Source: Marinobacter manganoxydans MnI7-9 (GTDB taxonomy: Bacteria > Pseudomonadota > Gammaproteobacteria > Pseudomonadales > Oleiphilaceae). Taken from it: DNA of 64,000 nucleotides. Below the pieces are notes generated by a model that worked only from the letters and a program-made list of their open reading frames with translations, had not been told where the DNA came from and ran no database searches. Position numbers and translations under genes: made by a program. The DNA lies in NCBI RefSeq assembly GCF_000235625.1, contig NZ_AGTR01000032.1, positions 44,236 to 108,235 on the forward strand. Direction: 5' to 3'. Below are positions 35,974 to 45,382 of the stretch, in pieces (positions within the stretch are counted from its first letter, which is position 1; the number at the start of each line of letters is the position of its first letter).

Positions 35974-36573
35974 TTGACCTCGAAATCCTGGCTAAGCCAT
36001 TTGCGCCCCCACAAGATACCGTTTCGGCGCCGATTCGCCCGAGCGTCCGTCGCCCTTATCTTTCGAAGCACAGAAAACGGTGGCAAGGAGCTGCTCTTTA
36101 TCCAGCGGGCCCGTCGGGAGGGTGACCCCTGGTCTGGCGACATGGCTTTCCCGGGCGGCCGCCTGCAACCTGAAGATGCATCTGCACGGGCCGCTGCCGA
36201 GCGGGAAACACTGGAAGAAACCGGCATGGATCTGAGGCGCCACGGCCGTTTTCTCACCCGGCTGTCCGACCTGGTCACCCGCCATCACAGCCGCTGGCGC
36301 CCGATGGTGGTCACCCCCTATGTGTTCGAGTGGCGGGGACCGAAGTCGGTCTCAACGAATCACGAAGTCGAGCGAGCGGTCTGGGTGCCGATGGACTACC
36401 TCGGCGCAGACGCGAACCAGGGCCGACTTTCCTGGCGCACGCCCCTGGGCACACTCAACATGCCCTGTTGCCGTTACCAGGATGCCTGCATCTGGGGATT
36501 AAGCTACAGCATGTTGCAGGAGCTACTGGCATTGGCCCCTGACAAGAATGAGAGTTCGATCCATGACCGTTGA
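35974..36573 (+). CDS. NUDIX hydrolase, CoA pyrophosphatase-like
   Basis: A 199-residue NUDIX protein. The NUDIX box runs from GGRLQPEDASARAAAERETL through EETG (about residues 60-83). The preceding RREGDPWSGDMAFPGG resembles the UPF0035/CoA-pyrophosphatase signature, which favours NudL/YeaB-type CoA cleavage, though other substrates are possible. It starts with TTG at 35974, nine bases after AGAGGA. The broken metallo-hydrolase gene begins inside its last codons. Confidence 0.8.
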   Translation: MTSKSWLSHLRPHKIPFRRRFARASVALIFRSTENGGKELLFIQRARREGDPWSGDMAFPGGRLQPEDASARAAAERETLEETGMDLRRHGRFLTRLSDLVTRHHSRWRPMVVTPYVFEWRGPKSVSTNHEVERAVWVPMDYLGADANQGRLSWRTPLGTLNMPCCRYQDACIWGLSYSMLQELLALAPDKNESSIHDR

Positions 36574-37281
36574 CCGTAATCGCCTTGCCGCTCTCGCTGC
36601 GGAACCTCATTTCTATCGGGGCAGGTACCGCAACCTGGAGCCAGTCCCCCGACATGGCATTGGCGATTTTATGCGCTGGCAACTGGCCCCGGGCCGCAAC
36701 TTCCCGAAGGGAAAACGCTTCACGCTGCTGCGGCCAGATACGCATTCCCTGATGAATCCGCCCGAAGAACCACAACTGGTCTGGCTGGGTCACGCCTCGT
36801 TCCTGTTCCAGTATCGTGGTCTGAACGTGCTCACCGACCCGGTACTGTCGGAACGCGCCAGCCCCTTTCAACTGGTCGGGCCGAAGCGTTATACACCGCC
36901 GGCCCTGACGGTAGCAGACATGCCGCCGATTGATTTGGTGCTGATTTCCCACAACCACTACGACCACCTTGATGAAAAAACCGTGCGCCAGTTACACCGG
37001 CGCTTCGGAGCCAACCTGCGCTGCTGCCCATTGGGGCCTACGACCCGCGCTGGTTCATGGCGCCGGTGCACGTGGCCCCGGAAGAGGCGGTGAGCATTCA
37101 TCAGGATATCGGTTCCCGACAGTCAGTGGCGATGCACTGGGGCACGTTCGTGCTCACCGACGAGCCCATGGACGAGCCGCCCCGACGGCTAAGGGCCGCC
37201 CTGGAGCGACAAGGGCTGAACGAAACGAACTTTCGGGTGATGCAGCACGGGGAAGTCTGGTCGCCGGCTTCGAACTTATAA
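36563..37281 (+). pseudogene. MBL-fold hydrolase with internal deletion and frameshift
   Basis: The N-terminal half is normal for UlaG/NAPE-PLD-like metallo-hydrolases: VWLGHASFLFQYRGLNVLTD and LISHNHYDHLDEKT with the HxHxDH zinc motif. After RRFGANLR (about 37020) the frame passes into a nonsense tail, while another frame resumes with LLPIGAYDPRWFMAPVHVAP and continues to EVWSPASNL, stopping at 37279-37281. About 100 residues between, including the GDT region with a bridging metal ligand, are missing. The gene overlaps the NUDIX stop and was presumably coupled to it. It is dead, or the assembly has a local deletion. Confidence 0.85.
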
Positions 37282-38223
37282 CCTGACGACGCCCTCTCCC
37301 TGATCGTGCAACCAGCGCCGCCAGTCGAGGGCCAGCATGCTTACACCACCAATGTAATTGTCGTTGACCAGATAATAGGAGATGGTGCGATCTCCCCGAT
37401 TAAAGTTGTGCATCAGGCGCACCACAAAGTTTCTTCGGGTAGGTTTGGACATCAGGAAATACACGAACTGGCCAGACTGGGCCCGCAGGCTTCCGCGCCC
37501 CGACAGATCAGAATGTCGCCACTTGTTGCTTGGCAGCTTCAATAGCTGATCGATGCCCGCCAGACGGCCCTGTTCAAGTGCCTGATCAACCACCCACTGA
37601 TTTTCACGGTGGCGCTCAAAATACAAGCCGGATTCATCGCGCTCAATGGTCTCCATCTGCTCTGCCAACCCTTCGTTCAGCCAGGCTGGCGCATAGGGAA
37701 CGATGGTATCGACAACCGCATGACTCACTTCGTGCTTGATGGTTTTGAAGGTGAGATTTCTGTTTTTACGAATATAGACGACGATCTGGTGTTCGGAAGG
37801 TATGTAAAGCCCATAAGAGGCAACAGCCATCCCCCTGTTCCGACGGACGAGGTAGTTACGGTATGCCGCGCTGTCTTTGAGAATCAGAATATTGACCGGC
37901 ACCGTCCGGTGCATATCAAAAGACATCACCCGGTCGAAGAACTCATAGACGTTGTTTACGCCTTCAACGATCTGCTGGTGTTCCGCTTCGCTCAGCTCAA
38001 CATCAACAGTTCTGATATCGATCTCAAAACGCGACCATTCAGAGGCACCTGGCTTAACATTGACCACTTCCTGCGCGACCCGGTGATCCTGCCGATCGCC
38101 AAAATGCACCTGGCCGTTTTCATCCACCCATTTATAGATCTTTGCAGAAACCGGGCACGCAGCCATCATAAACAGCGTTAAAACCACCACTGGATAAACG
38201 GCTTTCCTTAACCTTTTAATCAC
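37276..38223 (-). CDS. DUF4124 protein with zinc-peptidase-like domain
   Basis: A 315-residue exported protein: signal peptide (VVLTLFMMAACPVSA, cut near residue 27), a short DUF4124 (IYKWVDENGQVHFGDR, about 29-44), then a gluzincin-like domain with KHEVSHAVVDTI (HExxH) and, 14 residues on, PAWLNEGLAEQME with the third-ligand Glu. The DUF1570-type peptidase family has this HExxH...NEGLAE spacing. Probably periplasmic. Its stop overlaps the end of the broken MBL gene by six bases. Confidence 0.85.
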   Translation of the reverse strand: MIKRLRKAVYPVVVLTLFMMAACPVSAKIYKWVDENGQVHFGDRQDHRVAQEVVNVKPGASEWSRFEIDIRTVDVELSEAEHQQIVEGVNNVYEFFDRVMSFDMHRTVPVNILILKDSAAYRNYLVRRNRGMAVASYGLYIPSEHQIVVYIRKNRNLTFKTIKHEVSHAVVDTIVPYAPAWLNEGLAEQMETIERDESGLYFERHRENQWVVDQALEQGRLAGIDQLLKLPSNKWRHSDLSGRGSLRAQSGQFVYFLMSKPTRRNFVVRLMHNFNRGDRTISYYLVNDNYIGGVSMLALDWRRWLHDQGEGVVRL

Positions 38224-38329
38224 TGCGCCTTACCCGATAAAAATTGAAAGTTAGTCTCGAAACCCAAAATGGTTCGGCGAAAGAACGGTGCCGCCAACAC
38301 CGGTAGATTTAGTGTAACGCCATTTTCGA

Positions 38330-38785
38330 TCAGGTACGCAGTTCAATAATCTCACCAGTCACACCGTTTTCATTCACTACAAGCCGCCCCACCGTAATCG
38401 GCAAAGTAAAGCGTCTGGGGCCTGCGCCACCAGGATTGAAGTACAGCACATCGCCAATCCACTCGTTACGGGGTTTGTGGGAGTGGCCAGCAATCACCAC
38501 GCGGTAGCGGCCTTGCGGATCGAAGTCGAGGGTTTTGACATCGTGGAGCATGTAAAGGGCCTGGCCGAGAAACTCCAGATCTCGAGTGTCGGGAAGCTCG
38601 GCTGCACGGCCGGATTTATCGATATTACCGCGGATGGCAATGACCGGCGCGATCGCCTCGAGCGCGTCCAGAACGTCGTCCCGCCCGACATCGCCGGCAT
38701 GCAGGATGACCTCCGAGCCCTTCAAGGCTTCCAGGGCTTCTGGACGCATTTTGCTATGGGTATCTGCAATCACGCCGATCTGCAT
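38330..38785 (-). CDS. YfcE/MJ0936-type phosphodiesterase
   Basis: A 151-residue calcineurin-fold metallophosphoesterase: IGVIADTHSKMRPEALEAL (Asp and His ligands), VILHAGDVGRDDVL (GD), IRGNID (GN) and IAGHSHKPRNEW (GHxH). The length matches the small YfcE-like group that hydrolyses artificial phosphodiesters. The ATG at 38785 is preferred over an upstream in-frame start inside slyD. It follows slyD by 16 bp on the same strand. Confidence 0.92.
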   Translation of the reverse strand: MQIGVIADTHSKMRPEALEALKGSEVILHAGDVGRDDVLDALEAIAPVIAIRGNIDKSGRAAELPDTRDLEFLGQALYMLHDVKTLDFDPQGRYRVVIAGHSHKPRNEWIGDVLYFNPGGAGPRRFTLPITVGRLVVNENGVTGEIIELRT

Positions 38786-38801
38786 GCCTGCCCCCAGATG
38801 C

Positions 38802-39284
38802 TTAGTGGTGGTGGCCGCCCGGGCCATGCGCGTGGCCGTGGGCTATCTCTTCCGAGGTCGCGGCGCGCACGTCAATCACCTCAATATCAAAGGTCAGGGT
38901 TCTGCCGGCCATCGGATGGTTGGTGTCCACATCGGCAAATTTGTGGCCCACCTTCGCAACAACCACGTGGCGAGGCCCCTGCTCGGTCTGAACCTGAGCA
39001 ACCATGCCCGCCTTCCAGCGTTTGGCCCCCATCAAATGCTTGATCGGCACCCGCTGGATGGCATCGGGCTTGCGGGGCCCATAGGCTTTATCGGGAGTGA
39101 CAGTCACACTGAAGGTATCGCCGGCATCGCGACCTTCCAGGGCTTCTTCCAGGCCCTTGATGATGCCGCCATGGCCATGCAGGTAGGCGTTCGGCTCGCC
39201 GCCGTGGGAGTCTTCAACAGCGTTGTCTTGCTCATCACGAACGCTGTAGTGGAACAGGACGACCTGATTCTTTTCAATTGGCAT
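38802..39284 (-). CDS. slyD: SlyD-like FKBP prolyl isomerase
   Basis: A 160-residue FKBP-type isomerase and metallochaperone. The FKBP core is interrupted by an IF (insert-in-flap) domain as in SlyD: VVLFHYSVRDEQDNAVEDS, NAYLHGHGGIIKGLEEALEG, DAGDTFSVTVTPDKAYGPRK, and NHPMAGRTLTFDIEVIDVRA. The tail HGHAHGPGGHHH is short but histidine-rich, which suits nickel binding for hydrogenase or urease maturation. The ATG at 39284 is chosen over upstream codons. Cytosolic; followed by the phosphodiesterase gene. Confidence 0.93.
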   Translation of the reverse strand: MPIEKNQVVLFHYSVRDEQDNAVEDSHGGEPNAYLHGHGGIIKGLEEALEGRDAGDTFSVTVTPDKAYGPRKPDAIQRVPIKHLMGAKRWKAGMVAQVQTEQGPRHVVVAKVGHKFADVDTNHPMAGRTLTFDIEVIDVRAATSEEIAHGHAHGPGGHHH

Positions 39285-39373
39285 AGGGTTCTCTTCGATG
39301 ATTTTAGATACGCCATTATAACGAGCAGCGGAGCTGACTGCAGGCAAGTAAAAGCAGGACAGGAAAACCGGGC

Positions 39374-41131
39374 CTAAACTTCATTCGCCTTCCGAAACTG
39401 CCCCTGATAATCAAAAACCCGTTCCTGCACCTGCCAATAGTGCTTCTGCTTACGCGCAATCACGAAATCCGGTGCCGGCAATAAGGCCTCCAGCTCAAGC
39501 ACCTCATCCGCTGAGCTGAACTCTTTCGGGGCCTGGCTATTGGCAAAGCGACGCCCGAACATTTTATTAAAAACAGCGCGTTGGCCCGGCTTGCTGAAAT
39601 CAAACGACTCGCCGAGTTCTTCCCCATCTTCCCCGTGATAGGTGATCTTCAACTTGCTGCCATCGGCAACCAGCGATATCCCGGCGCAGCGGATGACCAT
39701 GGCATCCTTGAGTTTCAGCGCATCTCTCAGCTGATCATCCGGGTCGATGATGGCTTTCTGGCACTGGTGGCAGTTACGGGCTGCGATATCATTCTCGGCC
39801 CCGCAATGCGGGCACTCCTTGAAGCGGAAACGGTAATCGCACTGCTGCGGGCGTTCATCCTGAACCCCGTCAACCGGCTCCAGCAGCCCCTGGCAACGGC
39901 GGCCGTAGTGCTCGATCACACGGCCATCATCGTCTGTTTTGCCCCAGAAGATATTGGCAAACCCGCAGCCCGGGCAGAACACCTGCACCGGCTCACTATC
40001 AGGGTTCGGTTTCGGCTCCCCCACCTCCGGGTGATGCAGGTTTACATGGTTGCCGGCGTAATCAATTACAAGGCAATCCTGCTTGCCTTCGTCCAGACGA
40101 AGACCACGGCCCACAATCTGCTGATAGAGACTCACCGACTGGGTGGGCCGAAGAATGGCGATGAAGTCCACATGGGGCGCATCAAAGCCCGTGGTGAGCA
40201 CAGACACGTTCACCAGATATTTCAACTGCCGCTGCTTGAAGCGCTGAATCAGCAAGTCCCGATCCTTCAGATCGGTGGCGCCCGTTATCAAGGCAGTTTC
40301 GTGTTCTGGCAGGTACCCGGCAACCTCCCGCGCATGCTCCACGGTGGCCGCAAAGATCATCACGCCCTGACGCTCGGCAGCCAACTCCACAACCTGCTCA
40401 ATGATCGCCCGGGTCACGCGCTTATGTTTGCTCAGCAGCTGGTTAACGTCCCTCTCGGCGTATTCGCCAAAGCGGTCCTGGGGCAGCGCAGAGAAATCGT
40501 TTTGCGCCACTGCCGCGTTCACCAGCTCCGGCCGGGTGAGATACCCCCGGTTGATCATGTAACTCAGGGGCAGCTCGTAAATGCAGTGCTGAAAGGGCTT
40601 GTCATCCTCGCCCCGAACAAAGCCCCGATAGTGATAGCGATAGATCCAGCCCATGGCCAGACGGTATGGCGTAGCAGTCAGCCCGAGCACTTTCAGAGAA
40701 TCGTTCTGTTGCCGCAAGAGCTCTATGATGCGCTGATACTGACTGGTTTCTTCCCCGCTGACCCGATGGCATTCATCGATAATAACCAGCGAGTATTCGT
40801 CCCGAAACTGATCCAGGTTCGCCGATACCGACTGCACACTGGCAAAGGTCACCTGGTGGTGACTTTCCTTCCGCTTCAGCCCGGCGGAGAAAATTCCGCC
40901 GGTTAATCCATAACTCTGATACTTGGCCTGATTCTGCTCCACCAGCTCCTTTACGTGGGTTACCACCAGGATCTTTCGCTTCGCGAGACGCGCCAACTCG
41001 GCAATAACCAGGCTTTTCCCCGCACCGGTTGGCAGCACGATAACGGCGGACTCATCGGTTTTCCGAAAATGAGCCAGCGTGGCGTCAACCGCTTCCCGCT
41101 GGTAAGGCCGGAGTTTGAAAGGAGCGTTCAT
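39374..41131 (-). CDS. radD: RadD/YejH DEAD-box helicase
   Basis: A 585-residue superfamily 2 helicase of the same length as E. coli RadD (586). [16 protein letters not shown] is the Q-motif region, PTGAGKS Walker [11 protein letters not shown] the DECH box, GLTATPYR motif III, and [13 protein letters not shown] with [15 protein letters not shown] motifs V and VI. The C-terminal third holds zinc-finger cysteines (CPGCG, CPHCG, CHQC). RadD aids recombination intermediates in DNA repair. Divergent from the lipoprotein operon at 41360. Confidence 0.93.
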   Translation of the reverse strand: MNAPFKLRPYQREAVDATLAHFRKTDESAVIVLPTGAGKSLVIAELARLAKRKILVVTHVKELVEQNQAKYQSYGLTGGIFSAGLKRKESHHQVTFASVQSVSANLDQFRDEYSLVIIDECHRVSGEETSQYQRIIELLRQQNDSLKVLGLTATPYRLAMGWIYRYHYRGFVRGEDDKPFQHCIYELPLSYMINRGYLTRPELVNAAVAQNDFSALPQDRFGEYAERDVNQLLSKHKRVTRAIIEQVVELAAERQGVMIFAATVEHAREVAGYLPEHETALITGATDLKDRDLLIQRFKQRQLKYLVNVSVLTTGFDAPHVDFIAILRPTQSVSLYQQIVGRGLRLDEGKQDCLVIDYAGNHVNLHHPEVGEPKPNPDSEPVQVFCPGCGFANIFWGKTDDDGRVIEHYGRRCQGLLEPVDGVQDERPQQCDYRFRFKECPHCGAENDIAARNCHQCQKAIIDPDDQLRDALKLKDAMVIRCAGISLVADGSKLKITYHGEDGEELGESFDFSKPGQRAVFNKMFGRRFANSQAPKEFSSADEVLELEALLPAPDFVIARKQKHYWQVQERVFDYQGQFRKANEV

Positions 41132-41359
41132 TTTGGAGGGCTTACTCGTTCTCAGACAGTGTGTTTCGGCTGTTAATGTTCATTGATAAATGCTCATGTG
41201 CACAACACCACTGACTGCTATCTTTGAATTGAGGAAGTAGAGGCGTTTGAGCTGACAGATACCCTGAGTTCTCCTCCAGGTCCATTACCACAGATCAGCA
41301 ACCTGACTGGATTAAAGGAATCAGTCAGGCCTCCGTTTTCCAGTATAAGGAGATATTGC

Positions 41360-41746
41360 ATGAGCAATTATATGTCGATATTGGGCGCCGTCGGGATCGC
41401 CGGCATAGCCGTCGCTATCACCGGTTGCGCAGGCTCCGTGGAGCCCCCCACCTCTCAAATGCGAGCCGCCGAATCTTCCGTTCAACAAGCGGTGTCATCC
41501 GACGCAAGAAACTTTGAGCCAGTGCTGCTGAATCAGGCCCAGAACAAGCTTGCCGATGCCGAAGAGCTCATCGACGATGAAATGAGCGAAGAGAATTATC
41601 AGAGAGCACTGCACCTTTTGGAACAGGCATCCGTCGATGCTCAGCTGGCCGGCGCGCGTGCCGAAACTGCAAAAGCCAGACAGGCTGTGGAAGAGATCAA
41701 CAGGAACATCGAGTCTCTTCGCCAACGCATGAATGGAAGCCAGTAA
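41360..41746 (+). CDS. DUF4398 lipoprotein
   Basis: A 128-residue lipoprotein with signal and lipobox ITGC (Cys23), then a helical DUF4398 domain: MRAAESSVQQAVSSDARNFE and LNQAQNKLADAEELIDDEMS. AAGGAGAT precedes the ATG. It lies 27 bp before an OmpA-type lipoprotein with a related N-terminal domain, so the pair is one operon and may form an envelope complex that tethers the outer membrane to peptidoglycan. Confidence 0.88.
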   Translation: MSNYMSILGAVGIAGIAVAITGCAGSVEPPTSQMRAAESSVQQAVSSDARNFEPVLLNQAQNKLADAEELIDDEMSEENYQRALHLLEQASVDAQLAGARAETAKARQAVEEINRNIESLRQRMNGSQ

Positions 41747-41773
41747 GGGCGCCAGCTTAAACAGGAGATTGAT

Positions 41774-42583
41774 ATGAACAATCGATACATGATTTTGAGC
41801 ATGGTTGTCGGCTTTTCCGTCTTCCTGGCCGGATGTGCCAGTACGCCCAAGGACAATCAGATGGTTGATGAAGCAAAGGCGGCCTATGAGGACATTCGAA
41901 CCGATCCAGACGTTGCCCGCAGTGGCGACCGCCAGCTAAGAAGCGCCAGGGATCAGCTGGCCCGCGCTGAACGATTACTGGAAGAGGGTGCCAGCACCGC
42001 GGAAATCGAGCATGCGGCCTACCTGGCCAATCGCCATGCCGAGATTGCCCGGGAGCAGGCCGAACGCGCCAAGCTGCAGCAACAGATAAATTCCGCCGAA
42101 GAAAGACGCAAGGAACTGGAGTTGCAGGCTCGCTCTGCACAGGCTCAGGCTGCCCAGCAGGAAGCCGCTGAATTGCGCCGTCAAATGGAGGCTATGCAGG
42201 CCGAACAGACAGACCGTGGCATGGTACTTACCCTGGGTGACGTTCTGTTCGACCTGAATCGTGCTGAACTGAAACCTGCCGGGGAAACGACAGTAGGCCG
42301 CCTGGCTGACTTCATGGCTGAATATGAAAACCGTCGCGTGCGCGTGGAAGGATACACGGACAGCACCGGAGCAGAATCTTACAACCAACAACTGTCAGAG
42401 CGTCGGGCTGAGGCTGTAAGAGAGGCCCTGATGGATAGAGGTATTAATCGCGCCCGGATTGAAGTGCAGGGATTCGGAGAACAATACCCGGTTGCGACGA
42501 ACGAAACATCCGCAGGGCGCCAACAGAACAGGCGGGTCGAGATAGTGATTTCCGATGCGGACGGCAATATAAAAGAACGTTAG
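41774..42583 (+). CDS. OmpA-family lipoprotein with DUF4398 domain
   Basis: A 269-residue lipoprotein: lipobox LAGC (Cys21), DUF4398-like helices up to about 90, a Gln/Ala-rich coiled coil (about 90-145), and a C-terminal OmpA peptidoglycan-binding domain (DVLFDLNRAELKPAGETTVG, VEGYTDSTGAESYNQQLSER, VQGFGEQYPVATNETSAGRQ then QNRRVEIVI). The Asp and Arg that hold diaminopimelate are present. Operon with the preceding DUF4398 lipoprotein; a good terminator follows. Confidence 0.93.
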   Translation: MNNRYMILSMVVGFSVFLAGCASTPKDNQMVDEAKAAYEDIRTDPDVARSGDRQLRSARDQLARAERLLEEGASTAEIEHAAYLANRHAEIAREQAERAKLQQQINSAEERRKELELQARSAQAQAAQQEAAELRRQMEAMQAEQTDRGMVLTLGDVLFDLNRAELKPAGETTVGRLADFMAEYENRRVRVEGYTDSTGAESYNQQLSERRAEAVREALMDRGINRARIEVQGFGEQYPVATNETSAGRQQNRRVEIVISDADGNIKER

Positions 42584-42596
42584 AACGCGAATGCGC

Positions 42597-42641
42597 ACCG
42601 GGACAGATTTTTGTCCAGCAAACCAATCTGTCCCGGTTTTT
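42597..42641 (+). terminator. Terminator after the OmpA lipoprotein gene
   Basis: ACCGGGACAGATT (42597-42609) and AATCTGTCCCGGT (42625-42637) form a perfect 13-bp stem with a 15-base loop, followed by a run of Ts. Each arm is also the GGGACAGATT/AATCTGTCCC word that recurs near 62234, so the structure may derive from a dispersed palindromic repeat. Confidence 0.85.
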
Positions 42642-42864
42642 CGCAACATTTGAAAACTTTGCTATGCAGGGCCTTTTAATTAGCGTACTGTCTTTCTCGT
42701 TGGAAAGATCTAGCAAAGCATTTCACGAATAAGACCTCTTGTGTTGCCACACCTTTTGTCCTGTTTTTGATCCTGCACGTTTTTTTATTTCCCGCATATC
42801 GCTGATCAATGATCACAACGATCCTTTGACGGCACCTTATTGATTAATTTCAGGATAACTATTT

Positions 42865-43071
42865 ATGTCTACAATTACCGGCAACGTTAAGTTCTTCAAC
42901 GAAGCAAAAGGTTTTGGTTTTATTACTCGTGAAGGCGGCGCAGACGTCTTTGTTCATTACAGCAATATTCAGGGTGGCGGTTTCAAAACTCTGGCCGAAG
43001 GCCAGGAAGTTGAGTTCACCGTGACTCAGGGCCAGAAAGGCCCGCAAGCAGAAAACGTTATTGGCCTGTAA
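42865..43071 (+). CDS. csp: Cold-shock protein (CspA family)
   Basis: A 68-residue single cold-shock domain that binds single-stranded RNA or DNA. RNP1 is KGFGFIT (residues 15-21) and RNP2 VFVHY (28-32). The gene has a long untranslated leader candidate (about 220 bp free of genes upstream), as cold-shock mRNAs often do, and a clear intrinsic terminator. AGGA lies 11 bases before the ATG. Whether it is cold-induced cannot be read here. Confidence 0.95.
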   Translation: MSTITGNVKFFNEAKGFGFITREGGADVFVHYSNIQGGGFKTLAEGQEVEFTVTQGQKGPQAENVIGL

Positions 43072-43091
43072 ATAACAGCCAATACGTAAAC

Positions 43092-43121
43092 AAAAAGGGC
43101 AGCCCCAGGGCTGCCTTTTTT
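43092..43121 (+). terminator. Terminator of the csp gene
   Basis: GGCAGCCC (43098-43105) and GGGCTGCC (43108-43115) pair around a CA loop and are followed by six Ts; five As precede the stem, so it can act in both directions. Confidence 0.9.
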
Positions 43122-43221
43122 GTTTGAAAGAAGACGGGCAAGATCGCTGCTGGCACCCTACCCGTTTATTTTTGATATGCCGTTTACCTTGCCGATGAAT
43201 GTTGCAGTTACCGAGTTCCTG

Positions 43222-45210
43222 TTAACAGGGCTCTGAAGGGCTGCACAATACAACACGGAAGAGCCCATTCTTGCCGTCTGGCCCCACAAAAGAGCCGTCT
43301 GGTTGCAGGCCGGATATACCATCTTCATCAAATCGCAATGACACAATCATTTCGGCCGGCGCAGCCATTTTGAAATCCAGGATTTCGGTCACAACACCGT
43401 AATTGACGCCATCAACCGCGAACTGCTGCCCTTCCCTCGCGATCACGCGGGTATAACCTGAAGGGCTAGAGGCAAGCAGCAGACTCTTGCGGTTATTGAT
43501 GTCCGCCTCATCGCTCGCCCGGAATGCCGCCCAGGATTGCCGGCTGAACGCCAATCTGGTTGTGTTCGAGCCCAAGCTAACAGCAAGCTCCACACCGGAG
43601 GCATCCGGCAAACCTCGAACGGGATCCCCTTCCTGGAAAAACACCTCCGTGGTGGCACTGGTTCCGTCGTTGGTCCAGACCAGCAAAGCGTCTTCCTGAT
43701 CCAGGGTGCCGGAGTTGACCAGGAAGGCCACGGAGTCGTCGGCGCCCACATCGAACGAGTTCGCGCCGCCAATAAAGCCGGTGACCTCAAAGAGCGAGCC
43801 ATCATCCAGCAGGAGCGTCTGCTCGCTACGGCTGATCCGGGTAAAATCACCGTTACCCAGCGAATCAGTGTAGATTCCCCGATTGGCCGCCCCGGAAACC
43901 GCTCTGGGAGCGAAGTAAAACACTTCGCCATTATCGGTTAACTTAGGTCTGGCAGAGTTCAGATCATCGATAAAATCTCTTGCGGAGCCACCGGCCTCCC
44001 GCACAACTTCCCGGTAGCTGCCATCGGCATTACGGACGTATATGCCTGAATCCGTCGAACCGGAGAGAGCTGTGCCATCTGCGTTCTGAAGTGACAGACC
44101 AATAACCAGCTGCTCTGCCTGGTTACTGTCAAACTCGAGGAAACCGAAGTTTTTTGCCTCGAGATTGCCGGGAAGTAGCGTTTCACCGGCCTTTAACGAT
44201 TGGGCCTTCTGCCCCAAGCCTGTGATCGTCCAAAATGCGCTGCCCGCTGGATAAAACGAATCGTCTGCCACTTTGAAGGCATCCGTGTTCGACCCGGGCT
44301 TAAAGGTAATCGCACCATTGCCGTCTGAACTCAAGGACGAGAATAACCGATTACCCTGGATATTCTCTGTAAAGTAGATATTTCCCGCATCCAGTGTCGG
44401 AAACTCGGTGCCATTCCTCGCAGGGTCGCCTTCCCGGGCGATCACAGACGTTGTGCCGGCATTGCTGCGTAACAGCACCTCATTGTTAAGCCCATCGACC
44501 TGATCCGTCACCGAGCCCGATTGCTGGTTCAGGATACCGCCGAAGATGATTTGACCGGTGTTATCGATCAGTACGTTGAAAAAACCGTTGTAGGTAGCAT
44601 CGCTTGAGGGCAGCGTGGCGTCGTCGGCCTGGTTAACATCAAACCTCAGCTGGGTGCCAACTTCACCGCTGAACACGGCGCCACTGCCAATGCCCGGCGC
44701 CGGATCGCCACTTACCACGATGGGCGTGATCCCGCTGTCCAGGCTATCAACCGTCACTTCACTGGAATCGGTACAGCCCTCACTGTTGCAGGCGGCAACG
44801 ACATAACGGGCGCCGTTGCGTTCGGTCAGGCTGATATTGTTGGTGTATTCGTTGGTAGTCAGGTCCGAACCTATCTGGGTGAAGCCACTCACGCCGTCCG
44901 GGTCTTCAAACACCTGGTAGAAGTCTGCGTCGGCCACTGCCGGCCAGGTAAACGTCAGCGTCCAGTCATCGTAGGCGGGCGTAACCACTGGCGCGGCTGG
45001 TGCGCCAGAGGCTGTGCCACCACCCCCGCCATCACCGCTGCTGTCCCCGGTATCACCGCTGTCAGCGACATCATCGCCACCGACCTCCTCGCTGGAATCT
45101 TCCTCAACCAGGTCATCATCATTTGAATCACTGCTCCGTAAGCAGCCCGCCAGGGCAAAGCACACGGCCAAAACGGTTAACACCCTGAGTATAACATTCA
45201 ATGTTTTCAT
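43222..45210 (-). CDS. Large lipoprotein with repeated GDPA-type modules
   Basis: A 662-residue lipoprotein: signal, lipobox LAGC (Cys22), then a long Asp/Glu/Gly/Ser-rich linker (about 28-62), a fibronectin-III-like domain (PAAPVVTPAYDDWTLTFTWP onward, about 63-150) and a large region with diverged repeats, each beginning near V..GDPA.G or VIAREGDPARNG and containing an N-x-G-x-(I/V)-x-F strand (IDNTGQIIFGG, LTDNGEVFYFA). This recalls the DUF7453/choice-of-anchor repeat family, likely beta-propeller. The ATG at 45210 follows GGAGG; the frame runs to 45330 without family sequence. Cell-surface location is inferred. Function unknown. Confidence 0.75.
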   Translation of the reverse strand: MKTLNVILRVLTVLAVCFALAGCLRSSDSNDDDLVEEDSSEEVGGDDVADSGDTGDSSGDGGGGGTASGAPAAPVVTPAYDDWTLTFTWPAVADADFYQVFEDPDGVSGFTQIGSDLTTNEYTNNISLTERNGARYVVAACNSEGCTDSSEVTVDSLDSGITPIVVSGDPAPGIGSGAVFSGEVGTQLRFDVNQADDATLPSSDATYNGFFNVLIDNTGQIIFGGILNQQSGSVTDQVDGLNNEVLLRSNAGTTSVIAREGDPARNGTEFPTLDAGNIYFTENIQGNRLFSSLSSDGNGAITFKPGSNTDAFKVADDSFYPAGSAFWTITGLGQKAQSLKAGETLLPGNLEAKNFGFLEFDSNQAEQLVIGLSLQNADGTALSGSTDSGIYVRNADGSYREVVREAGGSARDFIDDLNSARPKLTDNGEVFYFAPRAVSGAANRGIYTDSLGNGDFTRISRSEQTLLLDDGSLFEVTGFIGGANSFDVGADDSVAFLVNSGTLDQEDALLVWTNDGTSATTEVFFQEGDPVRGLPDASGVELAVSLGSNTTRLAFSRQSWAAFRASDEADINNRKSLLLASSPSGYTRVIAREGQQFAVDGVNYGVVTEILDFKMAAPAEMIVSLRFDEDGISGLQPDGSFVGPDGKNGLFRVVLCSPSEPC

Positions 45211-45321
45211 TCGACTGCCTCCTTGTTCGTAAAGCCGTTGCTTTACGCTGTCCGTCACTAGGCTATCGGACATGAACCAACGGCAGCAGACCGCACCTGA
45301 GGGGACCTTGGCCGGCTTTGA

Positions 45322-45340
45322 CTCCCCCATTTGAGGGGGC
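45322..45340. promoter_or_regulatory. Inverted C/G-run motif upstream of the response regulator
   Basis: CCCCC-ATTTGA-GGGGG (45324-45339) sits about 44 bp before the response-regulator ATG and between the divergent lipoprotein and regulator genes. A related CCCTGAATGAGGGGGA lies upstream of the kinase gene at 48235-48250. A shared binding site for the NarL-type regulator is a fair guess. Confidence 0.4.
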
Positions 45341-45382
45341 TATGTTGAAAGAGCGGCAACCCAAGAGCATCAGGACGATCAA

